Below are positions 31,799 to 39,759 of a stretch of 64,000 bases of DNA, in pieces. This stretch comes from Bryobacteraceae bacterium. Its GTDB lineage: Bacteria; Acidobacteriota; Terriglobia; Bryobacterales; Bryobacteraceae. The first letter of the stretch is position 1, and each line of letters starts with the position of its first letter. A program made the position numbers and the translations under genes. The notes below the pieces were generated by a model. The model did not search any database and was not told where the DNA came from. It was given only the letters and a program-made list of their open reading frames with translations. Where the stretch lies: NCBI GenBank assembly GCA_019752335.1, contig JAIEMJ010000016.1, positions 1-64,000 of the forward strand. Direction: 5' to 3'.

Positions 31799-32284
31799 GA
31801 AGTTGCTGAGGCGGGCCAGGGGGCCCGCCCTACCGAACGGGGGGTGACGCTTTTGGAGATGTTGGTGGTGGTGGGGATTGTGGCGATTCTGATGGGCGTT
31901 AGTTATCCGTCGATCTCCTCCAGCGTCGACGCCGTCCGGCTGGCTACCGCCGCTGACTCGACGGCGGCTTTTCTGAACTCAGCACTCAATCGCGCCGAAC
32001 AACGGCACCAGGTGCTGGAACTTACCATCGCCAAACGCGGCAACCATCTGGCGCTTCGCTCCGCTGATCCTACTTTCCTCCGTCAACTGGACTACCCCAC
32101 CGGGATTCGGATCAACGAAATTATGCCTACCGGTTTACTCACGGAAGAAGAGGCACGCGTCTTCTATTTGATTCCCGGTGGCGCCGCGCCGCGCGTGGGT
32201 GTGCAACTCGTGAATACGCGAGGCGCCAAGCGGACCGTGCGGGTGGATCCCATCACTGGCGCTCCGGAGATTGTACGCGAATGA
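31718..32284 (+). CDS. gspH: Minor pseudopilin GspH with displaced start
   Basis: The body from 31838 on is a good pseudopilin: RG then VTLLEMLVVVGIVAILMG, with Glu at +5, followed by SSVDAVRLATAADSTAAFLNSALNRAEQRH. The short basic leader that should start the gene is absent. Upstream codons come from the REP palindrome (GQGARPTE), and the nearest in-frame ATG is at 31718 inside the antisense RAYT gene, giving a ~40-residue leader. Either this long leader is used, an unusual start serves, or the gene is no longer made. It overlaps gspI by 4 bases. Confidence 0.6.
   Translation: MPAVKSHSYPIAGFRREKSHKYFCHTQEVAEAGQGARPTERGVTLLEMLVVVGIVAILMGVSYPSISSSVDAVRLATAADSTAAFLNSALNRAEQRHQVLELTIAKRGNHLALRSADPTFLRQLDYPTGIRINEIMPTGLLTEEEARVFYLIPGGAAPRVGVQLVNTRGAKRTVRVDPITGAPEIVRE
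31808..31837 (-). repeat. GTAG-REP on the 5' side of the RAYT gene
   Basis: Identical to the copy at 31188-31217 over 30 bases, in the same orientation. Together the direct copies bracket the RAYT gene. Its right end runs straight into the gspH coding sequence (ACCGAACGGGGGGTGACG). Confidence 0.88.
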
Positions 32285-32709
32285 GACGCGGATTTACTCT
32301 TCTCGAAGTCCTGGTCGCGACGACGATCATGGCCGTGGCCGTGACGGCTTTGGTTGGTAACTTGACCGGTTCCTTGCGTAACCTCGACCGGCTCACGCAA
32401 AAAGACCGCGCCGCCACCTTGGCGAAACGCAAAATGGAAGAGTTACTCCTGAAGCCGGCGCTACCGCGCTTCCAACGCATCGCCGGCCCGTGGGATCCTC
32501 CGCATGCCAGTGATCAACAGGGCTGGCAGTTACGGGTGACGCCTTTTGACGTCCCGCCCGCGCCCATGCCGGGCATGCCTGTGTTGGACCGGCTGGAACT
32601 CGAAGCCTGGTGGATGGATGGCGGCTCGCGGCGGACTTACACCTTAACCGGTTACCGCCCGGGCGTACTTACGGAAGCTGACTTACTCGGAGGGATCTTA
32701 CGGGAATGA
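32281..32709 (+). CDS. gspI: Minor pseudopilin GspI
   Basis: 142 residues beginning MRRGFTLLEVLVATTIMAVAV: an ideal prepilin leader of four residues, cleavage after G, Glu at +5. Positions AALAKRKMEELL are typical of GspI (a...a...me..l). It caps the pseudopilus tip with GspJ and GspK. The ATG overlaps the gspH stop and the stop overlaps gspJ. Confidence 0.88.
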   Translation: MRRGFTLLEVLVATTIMAVAVTALVGNLTGSLRNLDRLTQKDRAATLAKRKMEELLLKPALPRFQRIAGPWDPPHASDQQGWQLRVTPFDVPPAPMPGMPVLDRLELEAWWMDGGSRRTYTLTGYRPGVLTEADLLGGILRE

Positions 32710-33446
32710 GACGGCGCCAGGGTTTTACATTGCTGGAAGTGCTGATGGCCGTTACTCTCTTGAGTTTAATTTCAGTGGGGATTGCTTACGCCATGCGCGC
32801 GGGATTCAATACGATGAGTAAGACGAACGCGCGCGTCACGGAAGAGCGGCGCATGTTAGGCGCGCAGCGAGTGCTGGAGCAGATGCTGGCGAATTTGATG
32901 CCGGCACGGGCTGATTGCCATGGGGGAAATCCGCTGGACGTGAAGGCTAAGATCTTCTTTTTTCAGGCGGAACCGGAAACCTTACGTTTTGTGAGTACTT
33001 ACTCGCTGGAAGAGGCCGCGCGAGGCGTGCCGCGGATGATTGAAATGCAAGCAATTCCCGGCGACCGCGGCGAGGGGGTGCGGCTCATTGTGAATGAGCA
33101 CCTCTATGCGGGGCCGCTGAGCCTGGGACAGTTTTGCGTAGGACCCGTACCGGACCCGCGTACCGGCGGACTGCGCATGGGTTACGCGCCCGTGGAAGCC
33201 TCAAGCCGTTCGTTCGTCCTGGCGGATCGCCTGGCCAGTTGCCGGTTCCTCTACCGGCGCGTCATCGTGGAGCCGCCGTTCGAAGCGTGGGAGGAGAGCT
33301 GGACTCCGGCGCCTTCGCCCTTGCCGACCGCGATTCGGGTGGACATGCAGCCGTTGGCCGGCGAGAGCGGCCGGTTGCGACATTCTCCGGTTACGGTACC
33401 CTTGCACTTCCTGCGGAGCTTCGAGGACCGCTATGAGGACAAATAG
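32706..33446 (+). CDS. gspJ: Minor pseudopilin GspJ
   Basis: 246 residues starting MRRRQGFTLLEVLMAVTLLSLIS, with prepilin cleavage after QG and Glu at +5. The soluble domain is larger than in proteobacterial GspJ. Position between gspI and gspK and the ERRMLGAQRVLEQML segment support the assignment. It is the central member of the tip complex. The gene overlaps gspK by 14 bases, so translation is coupled. Confidence 0.85.
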   Translation: MRRRQGFTLLEVLMAVTLLSLISVGIAYAMRAGFNTMSKTNARVTEERRMLGAQRVLEQMLANLMPARADCHGGNPLDVKAKIFFFQAEPETLRFVSTYSLEEAARGVPRMIEMQAIPGDRGEGVRLIVNEHLYAGPLSLGQFCVGPVPDPRTGGLRMGYAPVEASSRSFVLADRLASCRFLYRRVIVEPPFEAWEESWTPAPSPLPTAIRVDMQPLAGESGRLRHSPVTVPLHFLRSFEDRYEDK

Positions 33447-34392
33447 CCGGCGCGGGGCCGCGCTGATTTCCGTGCTCTGGCTTACCGCGGTGCTGGTGGC
33501 GATCGCTTTCAGTGTTTCGACGACGGTGCGCGGCGAGATTGACCGGGCGACGACGTTGAGCGAAGGGATCCGCTGCCAGTTTCTGGCTCGCGGCGCGATC
33601 GAGCGATTTCTGCTCGATTACCGGCGCCTGGGCCGGAGCATCTTTACCGGCGGTCCGGCGCGTCGCTACTCGTTTCCGGAAGGGGAGGCGGTGATTGAAC
33701 TGATCCCTGAGTCGAGTAAGCTGAACGTGAATACGATTGAGCCGGAGGACTTAGTGAAGTTACTCCTCGCGCTGGATCTCTCGCCGGACCGCGCGCAAGC
33801 CGTCGCGGCCGCCATTGTGGACTGGCGTACGGCGCTGCCGCCGGGACAGGCGAGTCCGTTTGATGCGGCCTATCTGGAGCGGGGTCCGACTTTTCTGCCT
33901 CGCCATGCGTCATTTCAAGACGGAGAGGAATTGCTTTTGGTGCAAGGCGTGACGCGCGAACTCTATTACGGCAGTCTGCAGCGCAATGGGCGCGGTGAAT
34001 TGACGCCTCGCGGCGGCTTGAAGGACTGCCTGTCGGTTTACGGCACGAACTCCGGGCTGGACGCGCAGACGGCGAACCCGGCGGTGCTCTTCGCCGTCGG
34101 ACTCACGGAGGACGGCGTGAGCCGCATCCTGGAAATGCGCCGGGCGACGCCCGCGTTCGTCCCGGAGCAGTGGACCCTGATGCGCGAGTCGCTGGGGCCT
34201 ATGGCGGGCCGTGTGAGCTTGGGTGGCCGCAGTATGTTTACCCTGCGGGCGACGGCGCGCCTGCGTGCCGGTGCGGGGCTTTCTGACACCCGGCGCAGTG
34301 TCGCGGCGCTGATTAAGTTTGACCCGAAGCCCCGCGAGCCGTACCACCTGTTGCGCTGGGAAGACAACGTATTGGCGGATCCGAGTTGGTAA
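33433..34392 (+). CDS. gspK: Minor pseudopilin GspK
   Basis: 319 residues. RRGAALISVLWLTAVLVAIAFSVSTTV is the GspK N-terminus, which uses the A(L)I core without Glu at +5, as expected for this member. The alpha-helical insert is seen in SKLNVNTIEPEDLVKLLLAL and RAQAVAAAIVDWRTALPP, the T2SSK helix-hairpin-helix region, and again in NSGLDAQTANPAVLFAVGL. It completes the pseudopilus tip. Overlaps gspL by 7 bases. Confidence 0.88.
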   Translation: MRTNSRRGAALISVLWLTAVLVAIAFSVSTTVRGEIDRATTLSEGIRCQFLARGAIERFLLDYRRLGRSIFTGGPARRYSFPEGEAVIELIPESSKLNVNTIEPEDLVKLLLALDLSPDRAQAVAAAIVDWRTALPPGQASPFDAAYLERGPTFLPRHASFQDGEELLLVQGVTRELYYGSLQRNGRGELTPRGGLKDCLSVYGTNSGLDAQTANPAVLFAVGLTEDGVSRILEMRRATPAFVPEQWTLMRESLGPMAGRVSLGGRSMFTLRATARLRAGAGLSDTRRSVAALIKFDPKPREPYHLLRWEDNVLADPSW

Positions 34393-35696
34393 AGCAAGAC
34401 TGGCTACGCTGGCTGAACTTCGGCAACGGGGTGGGCCTGGAAATCGAAGCGGCGCGGTTGCGCGTCACCATTGTGCGGGTGCGTCCGGCGGGCGCGCAAC
34501 CGGTGGCGACGCACCAGATTGAAGACTATCTGGAGCGGCCGGCGGCCGAGTGGGGTGCTGAGTACGCTGCGTTTCTGAAGCGCCACGGGGTAAGCCACGC
34601 GGCGGCCTACGTGGTGCTGCCACGGCACGAAGCCATTGTCCGTGCGCTGAATTTGCAAGGCGTGCTTGATCGCGACCTGGCGGCGGCGGTGAGCTATCAG
34701 CTGGACGGCCTGCATCCGTACGGCGAGGAAGAGGCAGCGTTCGGCTATGCGCGTTTGGGCGAGTCGCCGTGGGTGCTGACGGCGATCACGAAACGCGAGA
34801 CGCTCGCCTTTTATATGACGCTCTTTGCCGAGGCTGGTGTGGCCGTGGCCAATATCTCGCCCTCGGCGCCATTGGTGTGGGCTGGGCTGCGGGCACTGAA
34901 TGATCCGCCCACTGCGGGCCTCTTGCTGTGGGCGGAGCGCGAGACGGGTCAGGGCCCGTCGGTGGAGGTGTACGGCGAGAGCGAGGCGCGGCCTTGCTAC
35001 TCGGTCGCTTTTGACCAGACGCGCCTGGAGGATGCGGCCCGCTTGCGCTCGCTCGCGACCTCCGAATTGCGGCTCGATCCCGGCACGGAGCCGCAAGCGC
35101 TGCCGGACCTGTCGTTGACGGCGGCGATTCTGTCGGCCGTGCCCCGGCGGGCGCTGAAATTGAATCTGCTCTCGGAATCCGAGCGAACGTCGTCGTCGCG
35201 GCTATGGCTGGTGCCCACGGTGGTGCTACTAGCGTTGCTGGCCATGCTGACGACGGTGTATCTGATGCAGCAGAATTACCAGAATCAGAAGCTGCTGGAG
35301 CGTTTGCGGCAGGAGATCGCGCGGGTGGAGCGCTACCAGGCGGAGTCAGCGAAGTTGGATGCCGACGCCGTCGCGTCGCGGGCGCGGGTGGCGTTGCTGG
35401 ACGGCATGCGGCAGCGAACGCCTGAGGACTTGGACACTTTGCTCGAACTGACGCGCATCCTGGCGCCCCCGGGTTGGGTGATGTCGCTCGATATGACGCG
35501 GCAGCAGGTGAATGTGGCGGGAGAGGCCCAGCAGGCGGATGCCCTGGTGCAGACTTTGGACGCTTCGCCGCGCCTGAAAGAGTCGCAGCATCTGATGCCG
35601 GTGACGCGTACGATGGGGCTGGACCAGTTTCGCATTCGCTCGACGCGAGAGAGTCCGGCGGCCGAGGCCAAAGACCTGAAAGAGGTGAAGAAGTGA
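34386..35696 (+). CDS. gspL: GspL-like assembly protein (PilM/PilN fusion architecture)
   Basis: 436 residues from TTG 34386, overlapping gspK. The N-terminal ~255 residues look like the cytoplasmic actin-fold PilM/GspL domain (AAAVSYQLDGLHPYGEEEAAFGY, VWVLTAITKRETLAFY-type strands). One transmembrane helix lies near 277-295 (LWLVPTVVLLALLAMLTTVYL), followed by a periplasmic coiled coil and PilN-like ferredoxin fold ending RIRSTRES. It would couple the ATPase to the inner-membrane platform. The gene overlaps gspM (GTGA). Confidence 0.82.
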   Translation: MVKQDWLRWLNFGNGVGLEIEAARLRVTIVRVRPAGAQPVATHQIEDYLERPAAEWGAEYAAFLKRHGVSHAAAYVVLPRHEAIVRALNLQGVLDRDLAAAVSYQLDGLHPYGEEEAAFGYARLGESPWVLTAITKRETLAFYMTLFAEAGVAVANISPSAPLVWAGLRALNDPPTAGLLLWAERETGQGPSVEVYGESEARPCYSVAFDQTRLEDAARLRSLATSELRLDPGTEPQALPDLSLTAAILSAVPRRALKLNLLSESERTSSSRLWLVPTVVLLALLAMLTTVYLMQQNYQNQKLLERLRQEIARVERYQAESAKLDADAVASRARVALLDGMRQRTPEDLDTLLELTRILAPPGWVMSLDMTRQQVNVAGEAQQADALVQTLDASPRLKESQHLMPVTRTMGLDQFRIRSTRESPAAEAKDLKEVKK

Positions 35697-36289
35697 ACCT
35701 CAATCAGCGTGACCGGCGCGCGATGGCGATGCTCGCCGTCTTTTTGCTCCTCTCCGGCGTCATTTATTGGTGGCCCCAGGAAACGGAAGTGGCCAATGCG
35801 CCGGCGGTGACCGCGGACGAGATTGAGTTGGCGCAGAAGCGCCTGTTACGGTTGCGGCAGATTGGCGCCACGCTGCCCAGCAAGCGCGACATCGCGCGGC
35901 GGGTAGCTGACGAAGTGAAGGGTCGCGAGAAGGGGCTGATCCCCGGTGAGACGGCGGCCCAAGCGCAGGCGCAGCTTTCGCAGGTGCTGCGGCGCGTGGG
36001 ACGGCTGCAAATGCCGCCGCTCGAAGTGCGGACGGTGGATATCGGCCTGGTGCGGCCCCTGGGCGCCGACTACGGCGAAGTGGCCGTCACGGTGGCCTTC
36101 GATGGGCAGATTGATCAACTGGTGAATTTTTTGACGGACTTAACGCGACAACCCGAAATCCTGGCCACAAATGACCTTCGCGTTAGCGCGGTGAACGAAA
36201 AGAAGAAGAGCCTGCGGGCGCAGTTGACCGTGTCGGGCGTGGTGGCGCGAGCTTTGGTGCCCGATCCGAAGAAAGGCGGCCGATCGTGA
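35693..36289 (+). CDS. gspM: GspM/PilO-like assembly protein
   Basis: 198 residues from GTG 35693. It has a short cytosolic start, one transmembrane helix (MAMLAVFLLLSGVIYWWP, residues 11-28), a coiled-coil stretch (ADEIELAQKRLLRLRQI) and a C-terminal ferredoxin-like domain with YGEVAVTVAFDGQIDQLVNFLTDL, which is typical of PilO/GspM. It dimerises with GspL. Overlaps both neighbours, as throughout the operon. Confidence 0.82.
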   Translation: MNLNQRDRRAMAMLAVFLLLSGVIYWWPQETEVANAPAVTADEIELAQKRLLRLRQIGATLPSKRDIARRVADEVKGREKGLIPGETAAQAQAQLSQVLRRVGRLQMPPLEVRTVDIGLVRPLGADYGEVAVTVAFDGQIDQLVNFLTDLTRQPEILATNDLRVSAVNEKKKSLRAQLTVSGVVARALVPDPKKGGRS

Positions 36290-37023
36290 AGCGCCGCATT
36301 CTCCTGGTGAACCTGGTGCTGCTTGGCGTGGCGCTGTGGCTCGGCTACACGATCCGGCAGAATTGGCTGGCGGCCCAAGCGCGGGAGCGGCAGTTGCTGG
36401 CCATGCGGCCGCCGGCGGTGAACGTCCCGGCGCCGGCGCCGGTGCCCGCCCCGGTGATCGCTCCGGCCGCCGGCTACGCGGATCTGGCCATGCGGACTTT
36501 GTTCGCCAAGGATCGCAATCCGAACGTGATTGTCGAGCCGCCGCCGGCTCCGCCACCTCCTCCGCCCGTGCCTCCCTTTCCCTATTCCTACGGCGTGCTC
36601 GACCTGGGCGACGGTCCGCAGATCGCGATGGCGCCGCGCGGCGGTCGGCAGAAGTTTTACCAGAAGGGCGCGCAGGTGGGCGAGTTCAAGCTGGCCGAAA
36701 TCCGCCCGGATAGTGTCGTGCTCGAGTGGCAGGGCAAGACTTTTGAGAAGAAGCTTTCAGACTTGGCGGACCGTACGGGCGGCTCGGACGAAACGGCTCG
36801 TACGCCGACGCCGCAGAGCGGCCAGCCCCCGATTTACAATGCGCCGCCGCCCCCGCCGGTTGCCGCGAAAAGCGACCCTACGCCGGGAGGCGACATTGGG
36901 GGCGGGATTCGCGGCTGCAATCCGGGCGATACGTCGCCAAACGGGACGGTGGTGGGCGGCATGCGCAAAATCATCACGTCCTCGCCCTTTGGCAGTAGCT
37001 GCCGTTGGGAACCGGTACGGTAA
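36286..37023 (+). CDS. GspC/PilP-like proline-rich linker protein
   Basis: 245 residues from GTG 36286. One transmembrane helix at 4-22 is followed by a long Pro/Ala linker (residues 40-105, with an unbroken run of prolines in EPPPAPPPPPPVPPFP), then a small beta domain: YGVLDLGDGPQIAMAPRGG, VGEFKLAEIRPDSVVLEWQGK. This fits the homology-region domain of GspC, or PilP, which links the inner platform to the secretin. The C-terminus is a disordered tail with two cysteines. Called GspC-like by position and shape, not by strong sequence similarity. Confidence 0.7.
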   Translation: MKRRILLVNLVLLGVALWLGYTIRQNWLAAQARERQLLAMRPPAVNVPAPAPVPAPVIAPAAGYADLAMRTLFAKDRNPNVIVEPPPAPPPPPPVPPFPYSYGVLDLGDGPQIAMAPRGGRQKFYQKGAQVGEFKLAEIRPDSVVLEWQGKTFEKKLSDLADRTGGSDETARTPTPQSGQPPIYNAPPPPPVAAKSDPTPGGDIGGGIRGCNPGDTSPNGTVVGGMRKIITSSPFGSSCRWEPVR

Positions 37024-37046
37024 GAGAAAAACAGGAGAAGACAGAA

Positions 37047-37472
37047 ATGTTTCACATGGGAATTTTATTGATGATGACCGCGGCGGACTTGAGCCAGGCC
37101 TCGGCCACCGCGAAGAAGCCGGCCGCCGCGCCGGCGGTAAAGCGCGCGCCCGTTGCGCCGGTGGTGGCGCCCTTGACGTTACCGGCCACGGCAGTCGCCA
37201 ATGGGCCGAACCAGTGGACGCATACCGATGCGCAAGGGAAGGAATGGATCTATCGCCAGGGCCCGTTTGGGCTGACGCGCGCGCCGAAGCAGGCGCCGGT
37301 GACGGAATCGCGCATGCATGAAGGCATCACCGTGACTGAGCAAGGGAACACGGTGCGGTTCAGCCGTCAGGGCCCGTTTGGGGTGACCGAGTGGACGAAA
37401 AAGATGGATGAAGTGAACGACGTAGAGCGCGCGGCGATTGAGAAGTCGCGCGCGCCGAAACAGAAGCAGTAG
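37047..37472 (+). CDS. Small exported T2SS-operon protein with duplicated QGPFG motif
   Basis: 141 residues from ATG 37047, with CAGGAG upstream. A weak signal-like N-terminus (MFHMGILLMMTAADLSQASA) is followed by an Ala/Pro-rich stretch and then two related segments: WIYRQGPFGLTRAPK near residue 75 and VRFSRQGPFGVTEWTKK near 107. I know no family. Being between the GspC-like gene and gspD it may bridge or pilot the secretin. Confidence 0.6.
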   Translation: MFHMGILLMMTAADLSQASATAKKPAAAPAVKRAPVAPVVAPLTLPATAVANGPNQWTHTDAQGKEWIYRQGPFGLTRAPKQAPVTESRMHEGITVTEQGNTVRFSRQGPFGVTEWTKKMDEVNDVERAAIEKSRAPKQKQ

Positions 37473-37481
37473 CGGAGAGTT

Positions 37482-39719
37482 ATGAAGCGATATGTCCCGA
37501 TCTTGACGCTGGCCCTGTGGTTGGCGGTGACGCTGGCGGCGCAGGCTCCCCCCCCGCAGGCCGCACCCCCGCCAGCGCAAACCGCGCCGCAGCAGCCGCC
37601 GCCCAGCAACATGGTGCTCAATCTGCCGAACGCGTCTTTGCGCGAAGTGATTGACCTGCTGGCGCGCCGCCTCAAGATCAACTACATCATCGACAAGCGC
37701 GTGAATGGCGAAGTGACCATGCAGACGTACGGCGAGATCAAGGGCGTCGACGTGCGCAGCCTGCTCGAAACGATCCTGCGTATCAACGGGGCGGCCATGG
37801 TGCAGGTGGGTGACATCTACCGCATCGTGCCGACCGCGGAAGTGATCCGCCTGCCCATTAACCCGTCGCGTGACGTGAAGGATTTGCCAGAGGACGACCG
37901 GATGGTGATGAACCTGGTCTTCCTCAAGTACGTGACGGTGAGCGAGGTGCAGAAGCTGCTGGATCAATTTATGGGTGAAGGCGCCAAGTCCATCGCTTAT
38001 GACGCCGCGAACCTGCTGATCATCCTCGATAATGCGCGCAGCATGCGCCGCACGATGGAGATGCTCACTCTCTTCGATAATGATTCGTTCGCCAACCAAC
38101 GGGTGCGTCTCTTTGAGACCAGCAACGGCCGGCCCACCGATATCGTTAAGGAACTCGAAGCCATCTTCAAGGGCATTTCCTTGGGCGACAAGGTGAACGG
38201 CATTAAGTTTATGCCGCTGGACCGGATTAACACGATCATCGCTGTCGCCCCCAATCCGGGGATCTTCCCGGACGTCGAAAAGTGGCTCGGCAAGCTGGAT
38301 ATTCCGGTGAAGGCACCGGTGGGCGCGGTGGACAATTGGGTGTATCGCGTAAAGTACGGGGAGGCCAGCATCCTGTCGCAAGCGGTGATGGCGCTCTATT
38401 CGGGCGACCCCTTCATGCTGTTGATGCTCTCGCAGATGGGCATGTTCTCGAGCGGCGGCTCCAGCAGTTGCAGCGGCGGCGGCGGTTTTGGCGGCGGCGG
38501 TGGAACTGGCTTTGGAGGGGGCGGCTTTAGCGGCGGGTTCGGCAACGTGGGCGGCGGGATGAATATGGCCGGCATCAACCCGATGATGATGGGCGGCATG
38601 GGCGGCTTGGGGTTCGGCGGGATGGGTTTCGGCGGCATGGGGATGTTGGGCGGCATGTACGGCGGCGGCGCTTACGGCGCCTACGGCGGTGGTATCGCGC
38701 AAGGCCGCAATCCGATGTCGCCGCCCGGCACGCCCGGCGCGACGGACCAGACGGGCGGCTTTCTCACGCCTGGCTCGAACAATGGTCCGCCGCCCCCACG
38801 CCAACCGCGGGTGGTGCCCAATCCCTTCGATAATTCGCTGCTGATTCAGGGCACGCCGCAGGAGTACGAGCAGATCGTCAAGCTGCTGCGCCAACTGGAC
38901 ATCGCGCCGCGCCAAGTGCTGATTGAGGCGCGCATCTACGAAGTAACTCTGTCGGGAGCCTTTTCGAGCGGTGTGCAGGCCTTCCTGCAACGCCGCAACG
39001 GGGCATCCGACAACCCCTCCGGCGCCGGCAACGCCAGCCGCCAGTTCCTGGCCACCGCTACCGGGACCGGCGCCGCGATGACGGCGGGCCTCCTGGTGGG
39101 CCGGAGCCGTGAGTTGCTCGCTTTCCTGAATGTGCAGGAGACGCAGGGCCGTTCCAAGACCATCGCCAGCCCCAGCATCATTGCCACGGACAACTGCCAG
39201 GCGTCGATCACGGTGGGTACCGATGTGCCGACGCTGAGTTCGCAGGCTGTCTCAGGCATTCAGCAGGGCGGCACCTCGTTGTTTACGAATCAGATTCAGA
39301 ACCGCAGCGCGGGTGTGAACTTCACGATTAAGCCGAAGGTGCTGCCCAGCGGGATTGTGACGCTCGAAATCAACCAGGACGTCAGTTCGCCCATTCCGCC
39401 CTCGCCCGGCGCGGGCATTCAGTCGCCGTCCTTCAGCCGGCGTAACGTGAGCACGCGCGTCACGGTGCAGGATGGCGATACGGTGACGATCGCGGGCATC
39501 ATCCAGGAAGCCGAATCCAGCAGTTCCGCCGGGCTGCCCGGTCTACACCGGCTGCCGGTGGTGGGCGGGCTCTTTGGCAATCGCGCCAGTAACAAGGCGC
39601 GGACAGAACTCGTCATCTTCATGACTCCGCGGGTGATCTACGACACGAACGACATTGCGGACGCCAGCGAGGAAGTCCGGTCGCGTTTGAAGCGTTTAAC
39701 GAAGATAATCAAGGAATAG
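37482..39719 (+). CDS. gspD: Secretin GspD with Gly/Met-rich insert
   Basis: 745 residues. Signal peptide MKRYVPILTLALWLAVTLAAQ, a Pro-rich stretch, then N0/N1 domains (NMVLNLPNASLREVIDLLARRLKINYII) and further N repeats to about 315. Residues about 321-406 are an unusual Gly/Met-rich low-complexity insert. The secretin core follows (VLIEARIYEVTLSGAFS, PSIIATDNCQASITVG, GVNFTIKPKVLPSGIVTLEI, and near the end AGLPGLHRLPVVGGLFG). It forms the outer-membrane channel. No pilotin gene is seen. The final gene of the operon. Confidence 0.92.
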   Translation: MKRYVPILTLALWLAVTLAAQAPPPQAAPPPAQTAPQQPPPSNMVLNLPNASLREVIDLLARRLKINYIIDKRVNGEVTMQTYGEIKGVDVRSLLETILRINGAAMVQVGDIYRIVPTAEVIRLPINPSRDVKDLPEDDRMVMNLVFLKYVTVSEVQKLLDQFMGEGAKSIAYDAANLLIILDNARSMRRTMEMLTLFDNDSFANQRVRLFETSNGRPTDIVKELEAIFKGISLGDKVNGIKFMPLDRINTIIAVAPNPGIFPDVEKWLGKLDIPVKAPVGAVDNWVYRVKYGEASILSQAVMALYSGDPFMLLMLSQMGMFSSGGSSSCSGGGGFGGGGGTGFGGGGFSGGFGNVGGGMNMAGINPMMMGGMGGLGFGGMGFGGMGMLGGMYGGGAYGAYGGGIAQGRNPMSPPGTPGATDQTGGFLTPGSNNGPPPPRQPRVVPNPFDNSLLIQGTPQEYEQIVKLLRQLDIAPRQVLIEARIYEVTLSGAFSSGVQAFLQRRNGASDNPSGAGNASRQFLATATGTGAAMTAGLLVGRSRELLAFLNVQETQGRSKTIASPSIIATDNCQASITVGTDVPTLSSQAVSGIQQGGTSLFTNQIQNRSAGVNFTIKPKVLPSGIVTLEINQDVSSPIPPSPGAGIQSPSFSRRNVSTRVTVQDGDTVTIAGIIQEAESSSSAGLPGLHRLPVVGGLFGNRASNKARTELVIFMTPRVIYDTNDIADASEEVRSRLKRLTKIIKE

Positions 39720-39759
39720 GGCAACTTCGGAAGCCCGAGCCGGGTTACTTTGGAGATTC

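Larger units (their letters stand above)
31150..31840 (-). mobile_element. REP-RAYT element inserted between gspG and gspH
   Basis: The unit comprises the inverted REP pair, the RAYT gene and the single REP. It sits in an otherwise gap-free operon where neighbouring genes overlap by 4-14 bases, so it is an insertion. No longer terminal repeat or target duplication beyond the REPs is seen. The boundary on the gspH side is within a few codons of the prepilin cleavage site. Confidence 0.8.

Noticed and set aside
31454-31840. Reading the gspH frame back to 31454 as a long N-terminal extension
   Set aside because: Those codons are antisense to the RAYT gene and carry no prepilin-like leader; kept only as an explanation for the displaced start.
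38446-38700. Tandem GGC-rich repeats looking like an array
   Set aside because: No spaced identical repeats as in CRISPR; it encodes a Gly/Met-rich segment in frame within gspD.
37179-38990. Long open frame (603 codons, His/Arg/Ala-rich) on the minus strand
   Set aside because: It is antisense to gspD and the gene before it; composition is what high-GC third-position bias creates, with no domain or ribosome site.
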